Assembly (NCBI RefSeq): GCF_009755265.1 | Contig: NZ_WPOO01000020.1 | Span: forward strand, 1-44,248 | Source: Adlercreutzia rubneri | Lineage (GTDB): Bacteria; Actinomycetota; Coriobacteriia; Coriobacteriales; Eggerthellaceae | Length of the DNA: 44,248 nucleotides | Reading direction: 5' to 3' | The notes under the pieces: model-generated | Seen by the model: only the letters and a program-made list of their open reading frames with translations | What the model was told of the DNA's origin: nothing | The model's database searches: none | Translations under genes and position numbers: made by a program | In this document: piece by piece, positions 31,639-39,700 of the stretch | Layout of the letters: the number at the start of each line of letters is the position of its first letter | Numbering within the stretch: the first letter of the stretch is position 1

Positions 31639-31664
31639 AACGGCCCCGTCCCCACGGGGCCGTT
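31639..31664. terminator. Terminator between tRNA-Leu and the GNAT gene
   Basis: AACGGCCCCGT and ACGGGGCCGTT form a perfect 11-bp stem with a 4-nt loop. On the minus strand it is followed by GGTTTTCG, favouring termination of the GNAT transcript; it can also end the tRNA transcript. Confidence 0.7.
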
Positions 31665-31685
31665 CTGCATGCTTGAGTCGAAGAC

Positions 31686-32195
31686 CTACTCCGTCGGGTG
31701 ATAGTAGATGTACATATCCTCGTAAACGTCGTCTTTGTTGCGGAAGCCGCCGGGAATCATGCCGATGCGCGCGAACCCGAGGCTCTCGTAGAGCGCTCGC
31801 GCCCGCTTGTTGCTGGCAACCACGGCGTTGAATTGCAGGCCGCGGAAGCCGCATGCGGCCGCTTGGCGCAGACAGTCCTCCACGAGCAGGCGCCCAATGC
31901 CCTCGCCGCGGCTGGCCCCCGCCACAGCGAAGCTCGCGTTCGCAACGTGCCCGCAGCGCCCGATGTTGTTGGGATGCAGAATGTACAGCCCGCGAATGCG
32001 CCCACCTACCGTAGCCACGGCCGTATGGGACTGCTCGGCGAAGAAGATCCGCGCCTCTTCCAACGTCAGCGGCTCGGTCTGCGGGAAGGCATTGCCCGCT
32101 TCTACGATCTCGTTCCAGATCTCCGCCATCGCCGGCAGATCGTCCTCCTGGTAAGGCCGGGTAACCTTCAAGGCTAATGGGTCCAGTGTGCTCAT
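31686..32195 (-). CDS. GNAT-family N-acetyltransferase
   Basis: 169 residues. The acetyl-CoA pocket is FAVAGASRGEGIGRLLVEDCLRQ, containing the R/Q-x-x-G-x-G/A motif (RGEGIG). N- and C-terminal GNAT strands follow: AVATVGGRIRGLYILHPN before it, FNAVVASNKRARALYESLGFARIG after it. The length matches single-domain GNATs. The IGMIPGGFRNKDDVYEDMYIYYH ending resembles Eis/PhnO-like or L-amino-acid acetyltransferases, but the substrate cannot be assigned. Confidence 0.85.
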   Translation of the reverse strand: MSTLDPLALKVTRPYQEDDLPAMAEIWNEIVEAGNAFPQTEPLTLEEARIFFAEQSHTAVATVGGRIRGLYILHPNNIGRCGHVANASFAVAGASRGEGIGRLLVEDCLRQAAACGFRGLQFNAVVASNKRARALYESLGFARIGMIPGGFRNKDDVYEDMYIYYHPTE

Positions 32196-32249
32196 AGTGG
32201 CTTTCTTTCCATGGTATTCTCAAGAAGCGATATTCGCAGGGAGCAATTT

Positions 32250-32335
32250 CCGTAGGGGCTGACCTTGGTCAGCCCTCCGCAAGCGGCACAATGCCGCGCG
32301 ACAAAAAAAGGGGCGACCGAGGTCGCCCCCTACGG
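32250..32335. repeat. Three-hairpin palindromic element
   Basis: CCGTAGGGG (32250-32258) and CCCCTACGG (32327-32335) close the element. Inside are GGGCTGACC-TT-GGTCAGCCC (32256-32275), GCGGCA-CAA-TGCCGC (32283-32297) and GGGGCGACC-GA-GGTCGCCCC (32310-32329). Outer and inner arms share bases and cannot all pair together. The layout resembles interspersed palindromic repeats found in many gut bacteria. Confidence 0.65.
32302..32329 (-). terminator. Rho-independent terminator of the aldolase gene
   Basis: On the minus strand a perfect 9-bp stem GGGGCGACC/GGTCGCCCC with a 2-nt loop is followed directly by a run of seven T's. It lies 68 bases after the aldolase stop codon and is the best intrinsic terminator in the window. 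Confidence 0.85.
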
Positions 32336-32397
32336 GATCGAACGCGAGGTTGGCGGACGCTCTGGGCGCGATGCCGCCAACAAGCTCCGAGACCGGA

Positions 32398-33345
32398 CTA
32401 GATGTCGGCCAGGGTGAAGTCCTTCTCGCCGTTGAACACGGCCAGGGCGTCGGCGACGGCCCAGTCGGCCAAGGTGATGGCGGAGATGGCCTTGGTCAGG
32501 CGCACCGCCTCGTCCAGGGAGCGCTGGTGAATGTTGCGACCCGTGGCGTTACCGTCGGCACCGCCCACGTGAATCTGGTCATACAGCTGGGTGAGGAAGG
32601 TCTCGGCATCCACAGTGGAGCCACCCGCGCACACGAGGCCCGTGCGGCCGGCGGCGGTGGAGGCCACCTTCAGGGCCTCGGCCGGAGTGCGGCCGTCCTC
32701 GGGCTTCGGCGGGTTCACCTTCACGAAGTCGGCGCCAAGGCAGAGAGCCACGCCGGCGGCACCGGCGATGAGATCGGGATCCTTCTCAGCAGTCACGGCC
32801 TTGCCGCGGGGGTAGATCCACAGCACGACGATGAGGCCGTTGGCATGGGCCTGGGCGATGAGCTCGCCGGCCTCGGCCATCATGGTGGCCTCGTACTCGG
32901 AGCCGAGGTAGATCGTGTAGCCGAGGCCCACGATGTTCACGCCGGCCTCCTTCATGGCCAGCACGGCGTCCAAATCGTACAGCTGCGGGGAGTAGGGATC
33001 CTCCTGCTTGGTGCCGACGAGGTTGGTCTTGGAGTTCATCTTGATGAGGTAGTTGATCTCCGGGTAGTCAGCCGCGTACTGGGCCACCAGCCCGCGCTGG
33101 CCGGCGAGCACGCCGCACACGCCCTCGGAGCCGATCTTGAACAGATGCTCCGGATCGAGGTCGGCGATGTCGATGCCCTCGCCGTAGAAGTCCTTGTTCA
33201 GGTGCTCGATCTTCTGATCGCAGGCGAACAGCATGAGACGGCCGGTCTCGCGCGTGGCCTTCAGGTAGTTGGTGATGTACTCGTCACGGGCCTCGGGCAT
33301 GACGTCGGCGGGAACGCGCACCTCTTCCCGGGTGATCTTCGGCAT
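32398..33345 (-). CDS. Class I aldolase, DhnA/LacD-like (archaeal-type fructose-bisphosphate aldolase family)
   Basis: 315 residues, ATG 33343-33345 with TAGGAGG seven bases upstream, one of the strongest ribosome sites here. The protein is a TIM barrel of the DeoC/FbaB family: LMLFACDQKIEHLNKDFYGE at the first strand, GLIVVLWIYPRG, the Schiff-base lysine candidate in LGADFVKVNPPKP, and a phosphate-binding GLVCAGGSTVDAETFL with VGGADGNATGRNI. It probably cleaves or forms fructose-1,6-bisphosphate or a related sugar phosphate. The related ADH synthase (dehydroquinate pathway) is an alternative. It is transcribed alone with a strong terminator, suggesting high expression. Confidence 0.85.
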   Translation of the reverse strand: MPKITREEVRVPADVMPEARDEYITNYLKATRETGRLMLFACDQKIEHLNKDFYGEGIDIADLDPEHLFKIGSEGVCGVLAGQRGLVAQYAADYPEINYLIKMNSKTNLVGTKQEDPYSPQLYDLDAVLAMKEAGVNIVGLGYTIYLGSEYEATMMAEAGELIAQAHANGLIVVLWIYPRGKAVTAEKDPDLIAGAAGVALCLGADFVKVNPPKPEDGRTPAEALKVASTAAGRTGLVCAGGSTVDAETFLTQLYDQIHVGGADGNATGRNIHQRSLDEAVRLTKAISAITLADWAVADALAVFNGEKDFTLADI

Positions 33346-33415
33346 GGGTTTCCTCCTAGAGAGTCGTTAGAGTCGTTGCAATAACGCGCTTATTGTACAG
33401 AAACAAAGCCTGACC

Positions 33416-33444
33416 GCGCCTTCTTTCACAAAGAAAGTAGGCGC
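33416..33444. other. Hairpin upstream of the aldolase gene
   Basis: GCGCC-TT-CTTTC-ACAAA-GAAAG-TA-GGCGC folds with two matched stems and a 2-nt internal loop. It lies ~70 bases before the aldolase start, upstream of a TACAAT (33392-33397, minus) that could be its -10. It may terminate the VTT gene's antisense transcription or mark an operator. Confidence 0.4.
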
Positions 33445-33494
33445 AGAACCTCTCGTTGCGCCCAAGCGCTGGCACGGAGGCGGCGCGGCACGGA

Positions 33495-34274
33495 TTACTT
33501 CTCGGAGCCGTTCGACTTTTTGGTCACGCGTCCGTATACGACAAGCGCCACGATGGCCACAGCGGCGGTCACGGCGAAGATGATGACCGATTCCACGATA
33601 TTGCCCGACACAAGCCCCGCTGCCGCGTAGGTGGAAAGCACGATGCCGGGAATGCGGGCGAAGTTCGAGATGAGCACGAAGTTCTTCATGGACATGTGCG
33701 TGAGCGGCGTGATGTAGGTGAACACGTCCTTGGGCAGCCCCGGAATGAGGAACAGGATGAACACGATGACGTTGAACTTGTCGGAGGTCTCCCAATCGCG
33801 GAACTTGCCCATGTACTTCTCGGGCACCATGGCCTGGACGAACGGGGCGCCCAACTTGTGCACCAGCACGAAGATGAACGAGCTCGAGATAATGCAGCCG
33901 AGCCAGATGATGAGCGCGCCCACCCAAGGCCCGTAAATCATACCGGCGGCCACCTGGACTACCTCGCCAGGGATGAAGGCCACGACGATCTGAAGGAACT
34001 GGATTGCCAGCAGAATGAGGAAGCCCCAGGGGCCGGCGTTGCGGATGTCGGAGGTGACGCGGTCGACACCGCCGGGCTCGAACAGCTCGTGGATCATGGG
34101 CCAGACGAGCACGACCACCACGATCATGATGACGAAGAACGCGATGAGCCCCACGAACTTGAAGATGTCCGCCGCAGGCATCGGATGCCCGGCGACCGAC
34201 TTCTCCTCGTGGGCCTTCGCCTCGAGCTTCTCGAGCCGTTCGGAATGGTGGTGGTTGTTCGGGTGCTTTTCCAT
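33495..34274 (-). CDS. TVP38/TMEM64 (VTT/DedA-superfamily) membrane protein
   Basis: 259 residues. A His/Lys/Glu-rich cytoplasmic N-terminus (NNHHHSERLEKLEAKAHEEK) precedes about six membrane segments. The VTT core is FIPGEVVQVAAGMIYGPWVG, then IIWLGCIISSSFIFVLVHKLG, with the re-entrant FLIPGLPKDVFTYITPLTHM and FVLISNFARIPGIVLSTYAA. These match PF09335. Members move or scramble lipids and support proton-motive force-dependent processes; the precise substrate here is unknown. It is transcribed alone. Confidence 0.88.
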   Translation of the reverse strand: MEKHPNNHHHSERLEKLEAKAHEEKSVAGHPMPAADIFKFVGLIAFFVIMIVVVVLVWPMIHELFEPGGVDRVTSDIRNAGPWGFLILLAIQFLQIVVAFIPGEVVQVAAGMIYGPWVGALIIWLGCIISSSFIFVLVHKLGAPFVQAMVPEKYMGKFRDWETSDKFNVIVFILFLIPGLPKDVFTYITPLTHMSMKNFVLISNFARIPGIVLSTYAAAGLVSGNIVESVIIFAVTAAVAIVALVVYGRVTKKSNGSEK

Positions 34275-34291
34275 GGCTTCCAGTCTAATGC

Positions 34292-34315
34292 AGCCGCCCC
34301 ACGACGGGGGCGGCT
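34292..34315. terminator. GC-rich hairpin between PRC-barrel and VTT genes
   Basis: AGCCGCCCC (34292-34300) and GGGGCGGCT (34307-34315) form a perfect 9-bp stem with a 6-nt loop, followed on the plus strand by TTC only. It probably ends the ytxH/PRC transcript on the minus strand, although the T-run is missing. The adjacent 34340-34428 is extremely GC-rich with no gene. Confidence 0.5.
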
Positions 34316-34428
34316 TTCAGGAACTCTTTACCTTAGTGACGAAATCGTAAGCCGCAGGCCCGCGGCGCGCAGGTCGGCGCCTCGGCGCCCAAAACGTCGG
34401 CGCCCAGCGCCCGCCCACAGCGCGCGGC

Positions 34429-35247
34429 CTAGTCGTCTTCCTTGCGAGCCTTGTCGTACTCCTCCTTGAAGGCGGAGAACATGCCGCTGGCGCGCTTGAT
34501 CTGGCGGCCCGTGGCGTAGGCCCCCTTGTTCACAGCTTTGCCCGCAGCCTTGGTGGCAGTGGACACGGCCGGCTTCACGGCCTCTACGGTCTCGCGGGCG
34601 CGGTCGGCCACCACGGCCGTGGCCTCGCCGGCCTTCGCGGCCAGGCCACCCTCGACGGCAAGCTCGGCCACCTCGTCGGACACGAGGATGGCGCCTAAAA
34701 TCGGCTCCTCCCCCTCGTCCTGCCCGTTCACGGAAAGCGCCGTGCCGATTCCACGCTTGAAGCCGCGGATGAGGTGCCCGGGGATCTCGCGAACACCGAG
34801 CAGCGCGTTGGCCGTGGCCCCCTGGGTCACCGTGAGCGAGCGCACCTCGCCGGTCTTCGGGTCGAAAGACACGTCGCCCACCGTGCCGTACACGGTGCCG
34901 TCCTCGCCCATGACGGGCAGCCCCGCCCACAGCACGCAGTCATCGTAGTTCACGCCCATGGCCTTGCAGGCGCCCTTGCCCGTAGCCTCGGGGGCCTGAG
35001 ACACCACGATACGGCCGTCCACCACGTCGTAGCCGTTGTAGGCCACAAACACGTCCTTGCGGCGGAACATCCACAGCAAGTCGGGGCGTTTCACGATGAA
35101 GCCGACAAAGCGGCGCTGGGTGGGGTGGAACACGCAGTGGCGCACCTTCCCGAGCCGCTTTACCGCCTCAGGTTTCTTCGGCGTGCTCTTGTCGAGAAGC
35201 ACGCGCTTTCCAACGATCTCGCCCGTGGTGCCGTATCGCTTGGCCAT
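34429..35247 (-). CDS. Double PRC-barrel domain protein
   Basis: 272 residues. Two PRC-barrel-like domains: about residues 10-95 (TGEIVGKRVLLDKST, LGKVRHCVFHPTQRRFVGFI, DVVDGRIVVSQ) and about 105-195 (GLPVMGEDGTVYGTVGDVSF, GEVRSLTVTQG, ILGAILVSDEV). The C-terminal ~70 residues are helical and Ala/Lys-rich, like the YtxH-type helix of the neighbouring gene product. PRC barrels occur in RimM, photosynthetic reaction centres and archaeal CdpB division proteins. Its start lies 3 nt after the ytxH-like stop, so the two proteins are co-expressed and may act together at the envelope. No enzymatic residues were seen. Confidence 0.78.
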   Translation of the reverse strand: MAKRYGTTGEIVGKRVLLDKSTPKKPEAVKRLGKVRHCVFHPTQRRFVGFIVKRPDLLWMFRRKDVFVAYNGYDVVDGRIVVSQAPEATGKGACKAMGVNYDDCVLWAGLPVMGEDGTVYGTVGDVSFDPKTGEVRSLTVTQGATANALLGVREIPGHLIRGFKRGIGTALSVNGQDEGEEPILGAILVSDEVAELAVEGGLAAKAGEATAVVADRARETVEAVKPAVSTATKAAGKAVNKGAYATGRQIKRASGMFSAFKEEYDKARKEDD

Positions 35248-35250
35248 GAT

Positions 35251-35823
35251 TTACTTCTCGTCCTTCTTGCCCTCGGCAGCCTTCGCCACCTCGCCGGCGG
35301 CTTCCTTCACCTCGGCGGCCGTCTCCTTGGCGCCTTCCTCGGCCGTGGCGGCGGCATCCTTGGCGGCTTCCTTGGCCGTCTCGGCGACGTCCTTGACGGT
35401 CTCGGCGGCGTCGGCGTCGGCATCGGCGTTCTTGGCCACCTGATCGGCAATGCGCTGACGGGCGGCTTCAATCTTGTCGCGCAGCTCGTCGCCCTTCTCG
35501 TTGATCGTCGGGGAGATGTTGCTGGCGGCCTCCTGGATGGTGGCGGCCACATCGGCCCCGCGAGCGGCGGCCTCGGAGGCGATCTCCTGGCCACGGGCCG
35601 TCACGTTGTTCACGACCTCGGCACCCTTGGTGGCCGCTTCCTGGTAGATGTGCTGGGCCCCGGCGGCGGCAGAATCGCCCCACTGCTGGGCGTTGCCCGC
35701 GAACTCGCCGGCTTTGTCAGCCACCATGGCGCGCGTCTCGGCGCCAGAACGGGGCGCGGCCAGCAGAGCTGCAACGGCGCCAACGACGCCACCGATGAGG
35801 AACATTCCGAATTTGTTGGCCAT
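35251..35823 (-). CDS. YtxH-domain protein
   Basis: 190 residues from ATG 35821-35823 (AAAGGAGG five bases upstream). The YtxH signature is clear: a short membrane segment followed by LLAAPRSGAETRAMVADKAG. The rest is a long amphipathic Ala/Lys/Glu/Asp-rich helix with LEA-like repeats (ETVKDVAETAKEAAKDAAAT). Proteins of this type are membrane-associated and stress-induced in Bacillus (general stress regulon). It is first of a two-gene operon with the PRC-barrel protein. Confidence 0.82.
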   Translation of the reverse strand: MANKFGMFLIGGVVGAVAALLAAPRSGAETRAMVADKAGEFAGNAQQWGDSAAAGAQHIYQEAATKGAEVVNNVTARGQEIASEAAARGADVAATIQEAASNISPTINEKGDELRDKIEAARQRIADQVAKNADADADAAETVKDVAETAKEAAKDAAATAEEGAKETAAEVKEAAGEVAKAAEGKKDEK

Positions 35824-35860
35824 AACTGCCTCCTTTATCGACAGAGTATCAGGTTCGCCC

Positions 35861-35866
35861 ATTATA
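35861..35866 (-). promoter_or_regulatory. Candidate -10 of the ytxH-PRC operon
   Basis: TATAAT on the minus strand, 37 bases before the ytxH-like start codon. No recognisable -35 is present because the terminator hairpin occupies that position, so an alternative sigma factor or activator is possible. Confidence 0.4.
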
Positions 35867-35870
35867 GGCG

Positions 35871-35893
35871 GAGAGCCCCGCGCGGGGGCTCTC
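35871..35893. terminator. Hairpin between ddl and the ytxH operon
   Basis: GAGAGCCCC and GGGGCTCTC form a perfect 9-bp stem with a 5-nt loop (35871-35879, 35885-35893). It lies 88 bases after the ddl stop. No T-run follows on either strand. Confidence 0.5.
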
Positions 35894-35980
35894 GCTGCTC
35901 ATTGCTCACCTTACGGTAAACAAGTTGTAATTCGTCATAGATGAGGAAATCTCTCAGAGAAAACCTCAGTCCGTGCGAAC

Positions 35981-36982
35981 CTAGAAACAGGCACCGCGGG
36001 CGTAGGCCTCGTTCACGAGCGTGTCGAGCACCGCGGGCAGCGATAGGCCGGCCGCGGCGCAGGCCATGGGGAACAGGGAGCGCTCGGTCATGCCCGGGGA
36101 CACGTCCACCTCGAAGCAGCGGGCCGCGCCGCCGTCCCAGATGAGGTCGACGCGCCCGAGGTCGCGCACGCTGTAGGCGCGGTAGACTTCCAGCGCCGCC
36201 CGCTCGATTTCCGCGCGGATGGCCTGGGCATCGACCGCGTTGGGGGAAAGCGACTCGTCGCGCACGGGGCAGAAGAACTCCACAGCGTCGTCGGCCATGC
36301 GGGCCGCCGCGTCGTAAAAGCCCTCGCGAGCCACAATCTCTACCGGCGGCAGCGCGTGGGCGTCCCAGCCGGTGCCGAGGATGGACACGGAAAGCTCCAC
36401 GCCATCGACCCACTGCTCGATGTTCACGGCCTCGTCGTAGGACAGCGCATCGAGCACCGCCTCGCCCAGCTCCTCCTGGCTTTCCACCTTGTGAACGCCC
36501 AGGGCGCTGCCGCCATGGGCCGGCTTCACGCAGACCGGATACCCGCCGATGACGCGGTCGGCCACCATATCGAGCGCCGTGGCCGCGCCCATGCCCTTGA
36601 AAGCATCGCGCGCCAGGTAGACGCCCTGGGGCCAGGACGCGCAGCCCTCCTCGCCGGTCAGGTCGCGGTACTTCGCCAGCGACGAGTGCAGGGCGTCCTT
36701 GTTCCAAGCGCGATGGCAGACGCTCGCCGGCGAGCCCACGAACGGGATGCCGAGGAACTCCAGCAGACTTTGGATGGTGCCGTCCTCGCCGTGCTTGCCG
36801 TGCAGGGCGTTGTACACCACATCGGGCCGCTCGCTGCGCAGCGTGGGAACCAGATCGGCGTTGGTGTCGAGGGGCACCACCTTGTGGCCGGCCTCTTCCA
36901 GCGCCTCGCACACCACCTTGCCGGAGGCCAGCGACACCTCGCGCTCGAAGGACTTGCCTCCCATGAGCACTGCAACTTTCAT
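35981..36982 (-). CDS. ddl: D-alanine-D-alanine ligase
   Basis: 333 residues, ATG 36980-36982 with AAAGGAG about seven bases upstream. An ATP-grasp ligase that makes the D-Ala-D-Ala dipeptide of peptidoglycan. Visible are GGKSFEREVSL (Glu15), NALHGKHGEDGTIQSLLEFL, VKPAHGGSALGVHKV and the metal-binding FEVDVSPGMTERSLFP. The omega loop reads FYDAAARMADDAVEFFCP, where most Ddl enzymes have a Lys-Tyr pair in place of Arg228-Met229. The metal ligand position is E-x-D (Glu291, Asp293) instead of the usual E-x-N. The fold is complete, so function is expected, but second-substrate specificity may differ. It ends a run of minus-strand genes from serS. Confidence 0.9.
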   Translation of the reverse strand: MKVAVLMGGKSFEREVSLASGKVVCEALEEAGHKVVPLDTNADLVPTLRSERPDVVYNALHGKHGEDGTIQSLLEFLGIPFVGSPASVCHRAWNKDALHSSLAKYRDLTGEEGCASWPQGVYLARDAFKGMGAATALDMVADRVIGGYPVCVKPAHGGSALGVHKVESQEELGEAVLDALSYDEAVNIEQWVDGVELSVSILGTGWDAHALPPVEIVAREGFYDAAARMADDAVEFFCPVRDESLSPNAVDAQAIRAEIERAALEVYRAYSVRDLGRVDLIWDGGAARCFEVDVSPGMTERSLFPMACAAAGLSLPAVLDTLVNEAYARGACF

Positions 36983-37022
36983 ACACGTCTCCTTTGTTGT
37001 TGAAACTCCTCGGGGGCGGCCT

Positions 37023-38459
37023 TTATTCTGCCGCGGCTTCCTGCGCCTCGGTCACCTTCTCCTCGGCGATCTCGATCTGCTCGGCATCGCCTTCGCGGGC
37101 CTGCATGACCGCTTCCTCGTTCTGCTCGGAATCGACGATGACGTCCTTCCAAGAAGTGGCATTCTCGTCCATGGCTGCATCCTTTCTGTCGTAGCCGGGC
37201 AGCGCGCCGGCCTCAATGAACACGCGGTAGAGTTCGAGGCGCTCCTCGATCACCTTCGCCAGGCGTCGGATGGCCTCGGTGATGGATTCGGGCGTCTCGA
37301 AGCTGAAGTTCACGCGCATGGAGTTGCGCCCGGTTTTTCCATCGGGGAAGAATGAATTCCCCGGCACATAGGTTACGCCCGACTCCAGCGCTTCGGCAAG
37401 CATCGAATCGGTATCCATATAATCCGGCAGCGTAATCCAGAGAAACATGCCGCCGGCCGGATGCGTCCAGGTGGCCTCCGGGGGAAAGGACTCGTCGAGG
37501 GCCGCCAGCATGGCGTCGCGGCGCTCCTTGTACAGCGCGATGAACTTCTGCAGCGTGCGCTGCCAGGCGACATCGGCAAAGTAGTGCTGCACGACCAGCT
37601 GGTCGAAGGCGCTGCCGCACAAATCGGCACCCTGCTTCACCAGGTTGATGCGGGCAAGCACGGCCTCGGGCGCGGCAATCCAGCCCGTGCGCAGCCCCGG
37701 CCCCAGCATCTTCGAAATCGTGCCCAGGTAAATGACCGAATCGTCCATGGCTTTCAGGGGCACCTGGTGGCCGCCGTCGTAGCGGAGACGGCCGTAAGGG
37801 TCGTCTTCCACCACCATGAAGTTGTACTCACGGGCCAGCTCGAGCAGGCGGCGCCGGCGCTCGGCCGTCATCGTGACGCCGCCGGGGTTCTGGAAATTCG
37901 GGATGGTGTAGCAGAACTTCAGGCGCGGGTTGTCCTTGCCGATGCGCTTGAGCTCCTCTTCCAGAAGATCCATGCGCATGCCGTCCTCGTCGAAGGGGAT
38001 CGCGCGCACATCGGGCTCGAAGGCGGAGAAGGCCTGCAGCGCCCCCAGATAGGTGGGGCCCTCGGTAATGATGATGTCGTCGGGGTCGATGAAAGCCTCG
38101 GCGATGAGCGTTAGGGCCTGCTGGGCGCCCGTGGTGACGAGCACCTGGTCGGCCTTCACGCGGATGCCCAGATCGCGCATCATGTCGGCGAGCACGGCGC
38201 GCAGCCCGGCGAGCCCGTCGGTGGGGCCGTACTGCAGCGATACCGCGCGGGCCTCGGGGCTTTCAATGGCGGCCAGCGTGGCGCGGCGAATGTCCTCCTC
38301 GGGCAGAAGCGACACAGCGGGCATGCCGCCCGACAGCGAGATTACATCGTCGCGCGTAGCGGCGGCGAACAGGTTGCGCACGGCCGACGGGCGCATCTTG
38401 CGCACGCGTCGGGCGATCTTGTCGCCGGTGGTGTCGAAGGTGATGTGAGCTGACGACAT
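37023..38459 (-). CDS. PLP-dependent aminotransferase (fold type I, 2-aminoadipate/MocR-like)
   Basis: 478 residues from ATG 38457-38459; a TTG three codons earlier has a closer ribosome site. Key features: GGMPAVSLLPEEDI, YGPTDGLAGLRAVLADMM, TTGAQQALTLIAEAFIDPDD, YTIPNFQNPGG, VVEDDPYG (PLP-ring Asp) and the Schiff-base Lys250 in GTISKMLGPGLRTGW. The core matches LysN/2-aminoadipate aminotransferases of the MocR type, without a GntR domain. An unusual ~65-residue C-terminal extension, acidic and Glu-rich (DSEQNEEAVMQAREGD), follows the catalytic domain. It starts 2 bases after the upstream gene's stop. Confidence 0.88.
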   Translation of the reverse strand: MSSAHITFDTTGDKIARRVRKMRPSAVRNLFAAATRDDVISLSGGMPAVSLLPEEDIRRATLAAIESPEARAVSLQYGPTDGLAGLRAVLADMMRDLGIRVKADQVLVTTGAQQALTLIAEAFIDPDDIIITEGPTYLGALQAFSAFEPDVRAIPFDEDGMRMDLLEEELKRIGKDNPRLKFCYTIPNFQNPGGVTMTAERRRRLLELAREYNFMVVEDDPYGRLRYDGGHQVPLKAMDDSVIYLGTISKMLGPGLRTGWIAAPEAVLARINLVKQGADLCGSAFDQLVVQHYFADVAWQRTLQKFIALYKERRDAMLAALDESFPPEATWTHPAGGMFLWITLPDYMDTDSMLAEALESGVTYVPGNSFFPDGKTGRNSMRVNFSFETPESITEAIRRLAKVIEERLELYRVFIEAGALPGYDRKDAAMDENATSWKDVIVDSEQNEEAVMQAREGDAEQIEIAEEKVTEAQEAAAE

Positions 38460-38460
38460 C

Positions 38461-38862
38461 TTATTCAACCGTCCCTTCCAGAAGCGCCAAGGCGTCCTTC
38501 AGGGCGCCCAATGCGATGAGGTCATCGGTAAAGTTTACTGTAACACGGGCCAAACCGTCCCGCTTCGAGAGCCATTCCGTCGTACCTACAAACGTGGCAT
38601 CGGAGGCGCAAGCGGGGTTCGCAGCCTGCAAATCGATGACCAGATGCTCCAGCGCGTGAGGCAGCGACGTGCGGGCGAGCACCTCGGCAAAGGGGGCGTC
38701 CTCGTCATTCAAGCAGGTGTGGAAGGCGAGGGAGGGGCGCGCGGCAAGCAGCCGATCGGCGCCGCACGTGCCCAAAGAGGCATCCGCGCCCTCGGGCACG
38801 CGCACGAGCAGGGCCATGCGATCGCGCTCGAAGGCAATGCGCTCGACGGCGAGCCTAGGCAC
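38461..38862 (-). CDS. Small protein resembling the cyanophycin-synthetase N-terminal domain
   Basis: 133 residues from GTG 38860-38862, overlapping the upstream stop by eight bases, so probably coupled. The core (FAEVLARTSLPHALEHLVID then LQA; FVGTTEWLSKRDGLARVTVN then FTDDL, LGALKDALALLEG) follows the HLxEHLxLxLQ ... GxYxVxFxY pattern of the region before the ATP-grasp domain of cyanophycin synthetases. No ligase domain follows. This likeness is a pattern match and was not tested. The protein is soluble with no membrane segment. Its place between serS and ddl in one run is consistent with a role in amino-acid or wall metabolism, but the function is unknown. Confidence 0.55.
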   Translation of the reverse strand: MPRLAVERIAFERDRMALLVRVPEGADASLGTCGADRLLAARPSLAFHTCLNDEDAPFAEVLARTSLPHALEHLVIDLQAANPACASDATFVGTTEWLSKRDGLARVTVNFTDDLIALGALKDALALLEGTVE

Positions 38863-39700
38863 GGTCGTCAGCTTTGTCCGAGGTGTCGGGGGCCGACGTG
38901 GCATCGGCCTTGCCGGGCTCTGCACCGCCGTCGTCGTTGCCGGATTTCGAGCCATCACCGGTGTCGGCCTTGGCATCTTCGCCAGCCGGGGCCTCGGGCG
39001 TGTCAGTCGCCTCGGGAAGCGACGGCGTCCCCGTGGGCGTGCGGGAAAGCAGCGTGACGCCCCGGGCCACCTCCTCCGGAGCCAGCACGCGCCCCTGGGC
39101 GCCCTCGGCCAGCGCGCGCAGCGTCCAGGCGATATCGTCGCCCAAGGTGTCGGCGCCGGAGAAGTCGCCGTCCACCAGGGCCAGCTGGTTGCGATCGAGC
39201 GAGAACCGGTAGCGGCCGCCGCCCTTCAAGTTGCCGAAGGATAGCTCGAAGGTTTTGTCCTGATCGTTCAGCGCATAACGGTAGGACACATCATCGGTCA
39301 GCTGGATGCGATCATCGGTGATGATAATGGGCGTAGCCGTGCCGGCCAAATACCAGGTGCCCGCGAAATCGGCCACATCGTCCTCGGAGAACCAGTGGAG
39401 CCACGCGAATCCGCCCGCCGCCGCACCGACGAGCAAAACGACAACGACAACTACGGACACCACCGCCACCCGCACCGGATGGCGGCGTTTGCGAGAAGGC
39501 GCAGTGTTCGAACGGCCTCCCCTCCCCCTCCGCACTTCGCGGCCGCCATCGCCTTCACCGGACGACGCCGCGCGACGAGACGACGGCTTCTGCGCCGTCG
39601 CCGTGGCGGCTGTCGTCGCAGCGGAGCGGAGACGACCCTCGGCAGGCGGCCGGCCGCCGGAACCGGTCGGCGCGGCCGCCGCCGGCGACTGCTCTTCCAT
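38855..39700 (-). CDS. Membrane-anchored lipocalin-like protein
   Basis: 281 residues. A ~75-residue disordered, Arg/Ala/Gly-rich N-terminus is followed by one membrane helix (about 77-101, VAVVSVVVVVVLLVGAAAGG). An extracytoplasmic beta-rich domain (about 108-190; FAGTWYLAGTATPIIITDDR, YRYALNDQDKTFELSF, GGGRYRFSLDRNQLALV) resembles a lipocalin-like barrel of 'TWxL' type. A long acidic Ala/Asp/Ser/Pro-rich tail closes it. Inside-positive charge before the helix predicts an outward domain. It begins 6 nt after the serS stop, so it is likely in the same transcript. Ligand unknown. Confidence 0.65.
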   Translation of the reverse strand: MEEQSPAAAAPTGSGGRPPAEGRLRSAATTAATATAQKPSSRRAASSGEGDGGREVRRGRGGRSNTAPSRKRRHPVRVAVVSVVVVVVLLVGAAAGGFAWLHWFSEDDVADFAGTWYLAGTATPIIITDDRIQLTDDVSYRYALNDQDKTFELSFGNLKGGGRYRFSLDRNQLALVDGDFSGADTLGDDIAWTLRALAEGAQGRVLAPEEVARGVTLLSRTPTGTPSLPEATDTPEAPAGEDAKADTGDGSKSGNDDGGAEPGKADATSAPDTSDKADDRA

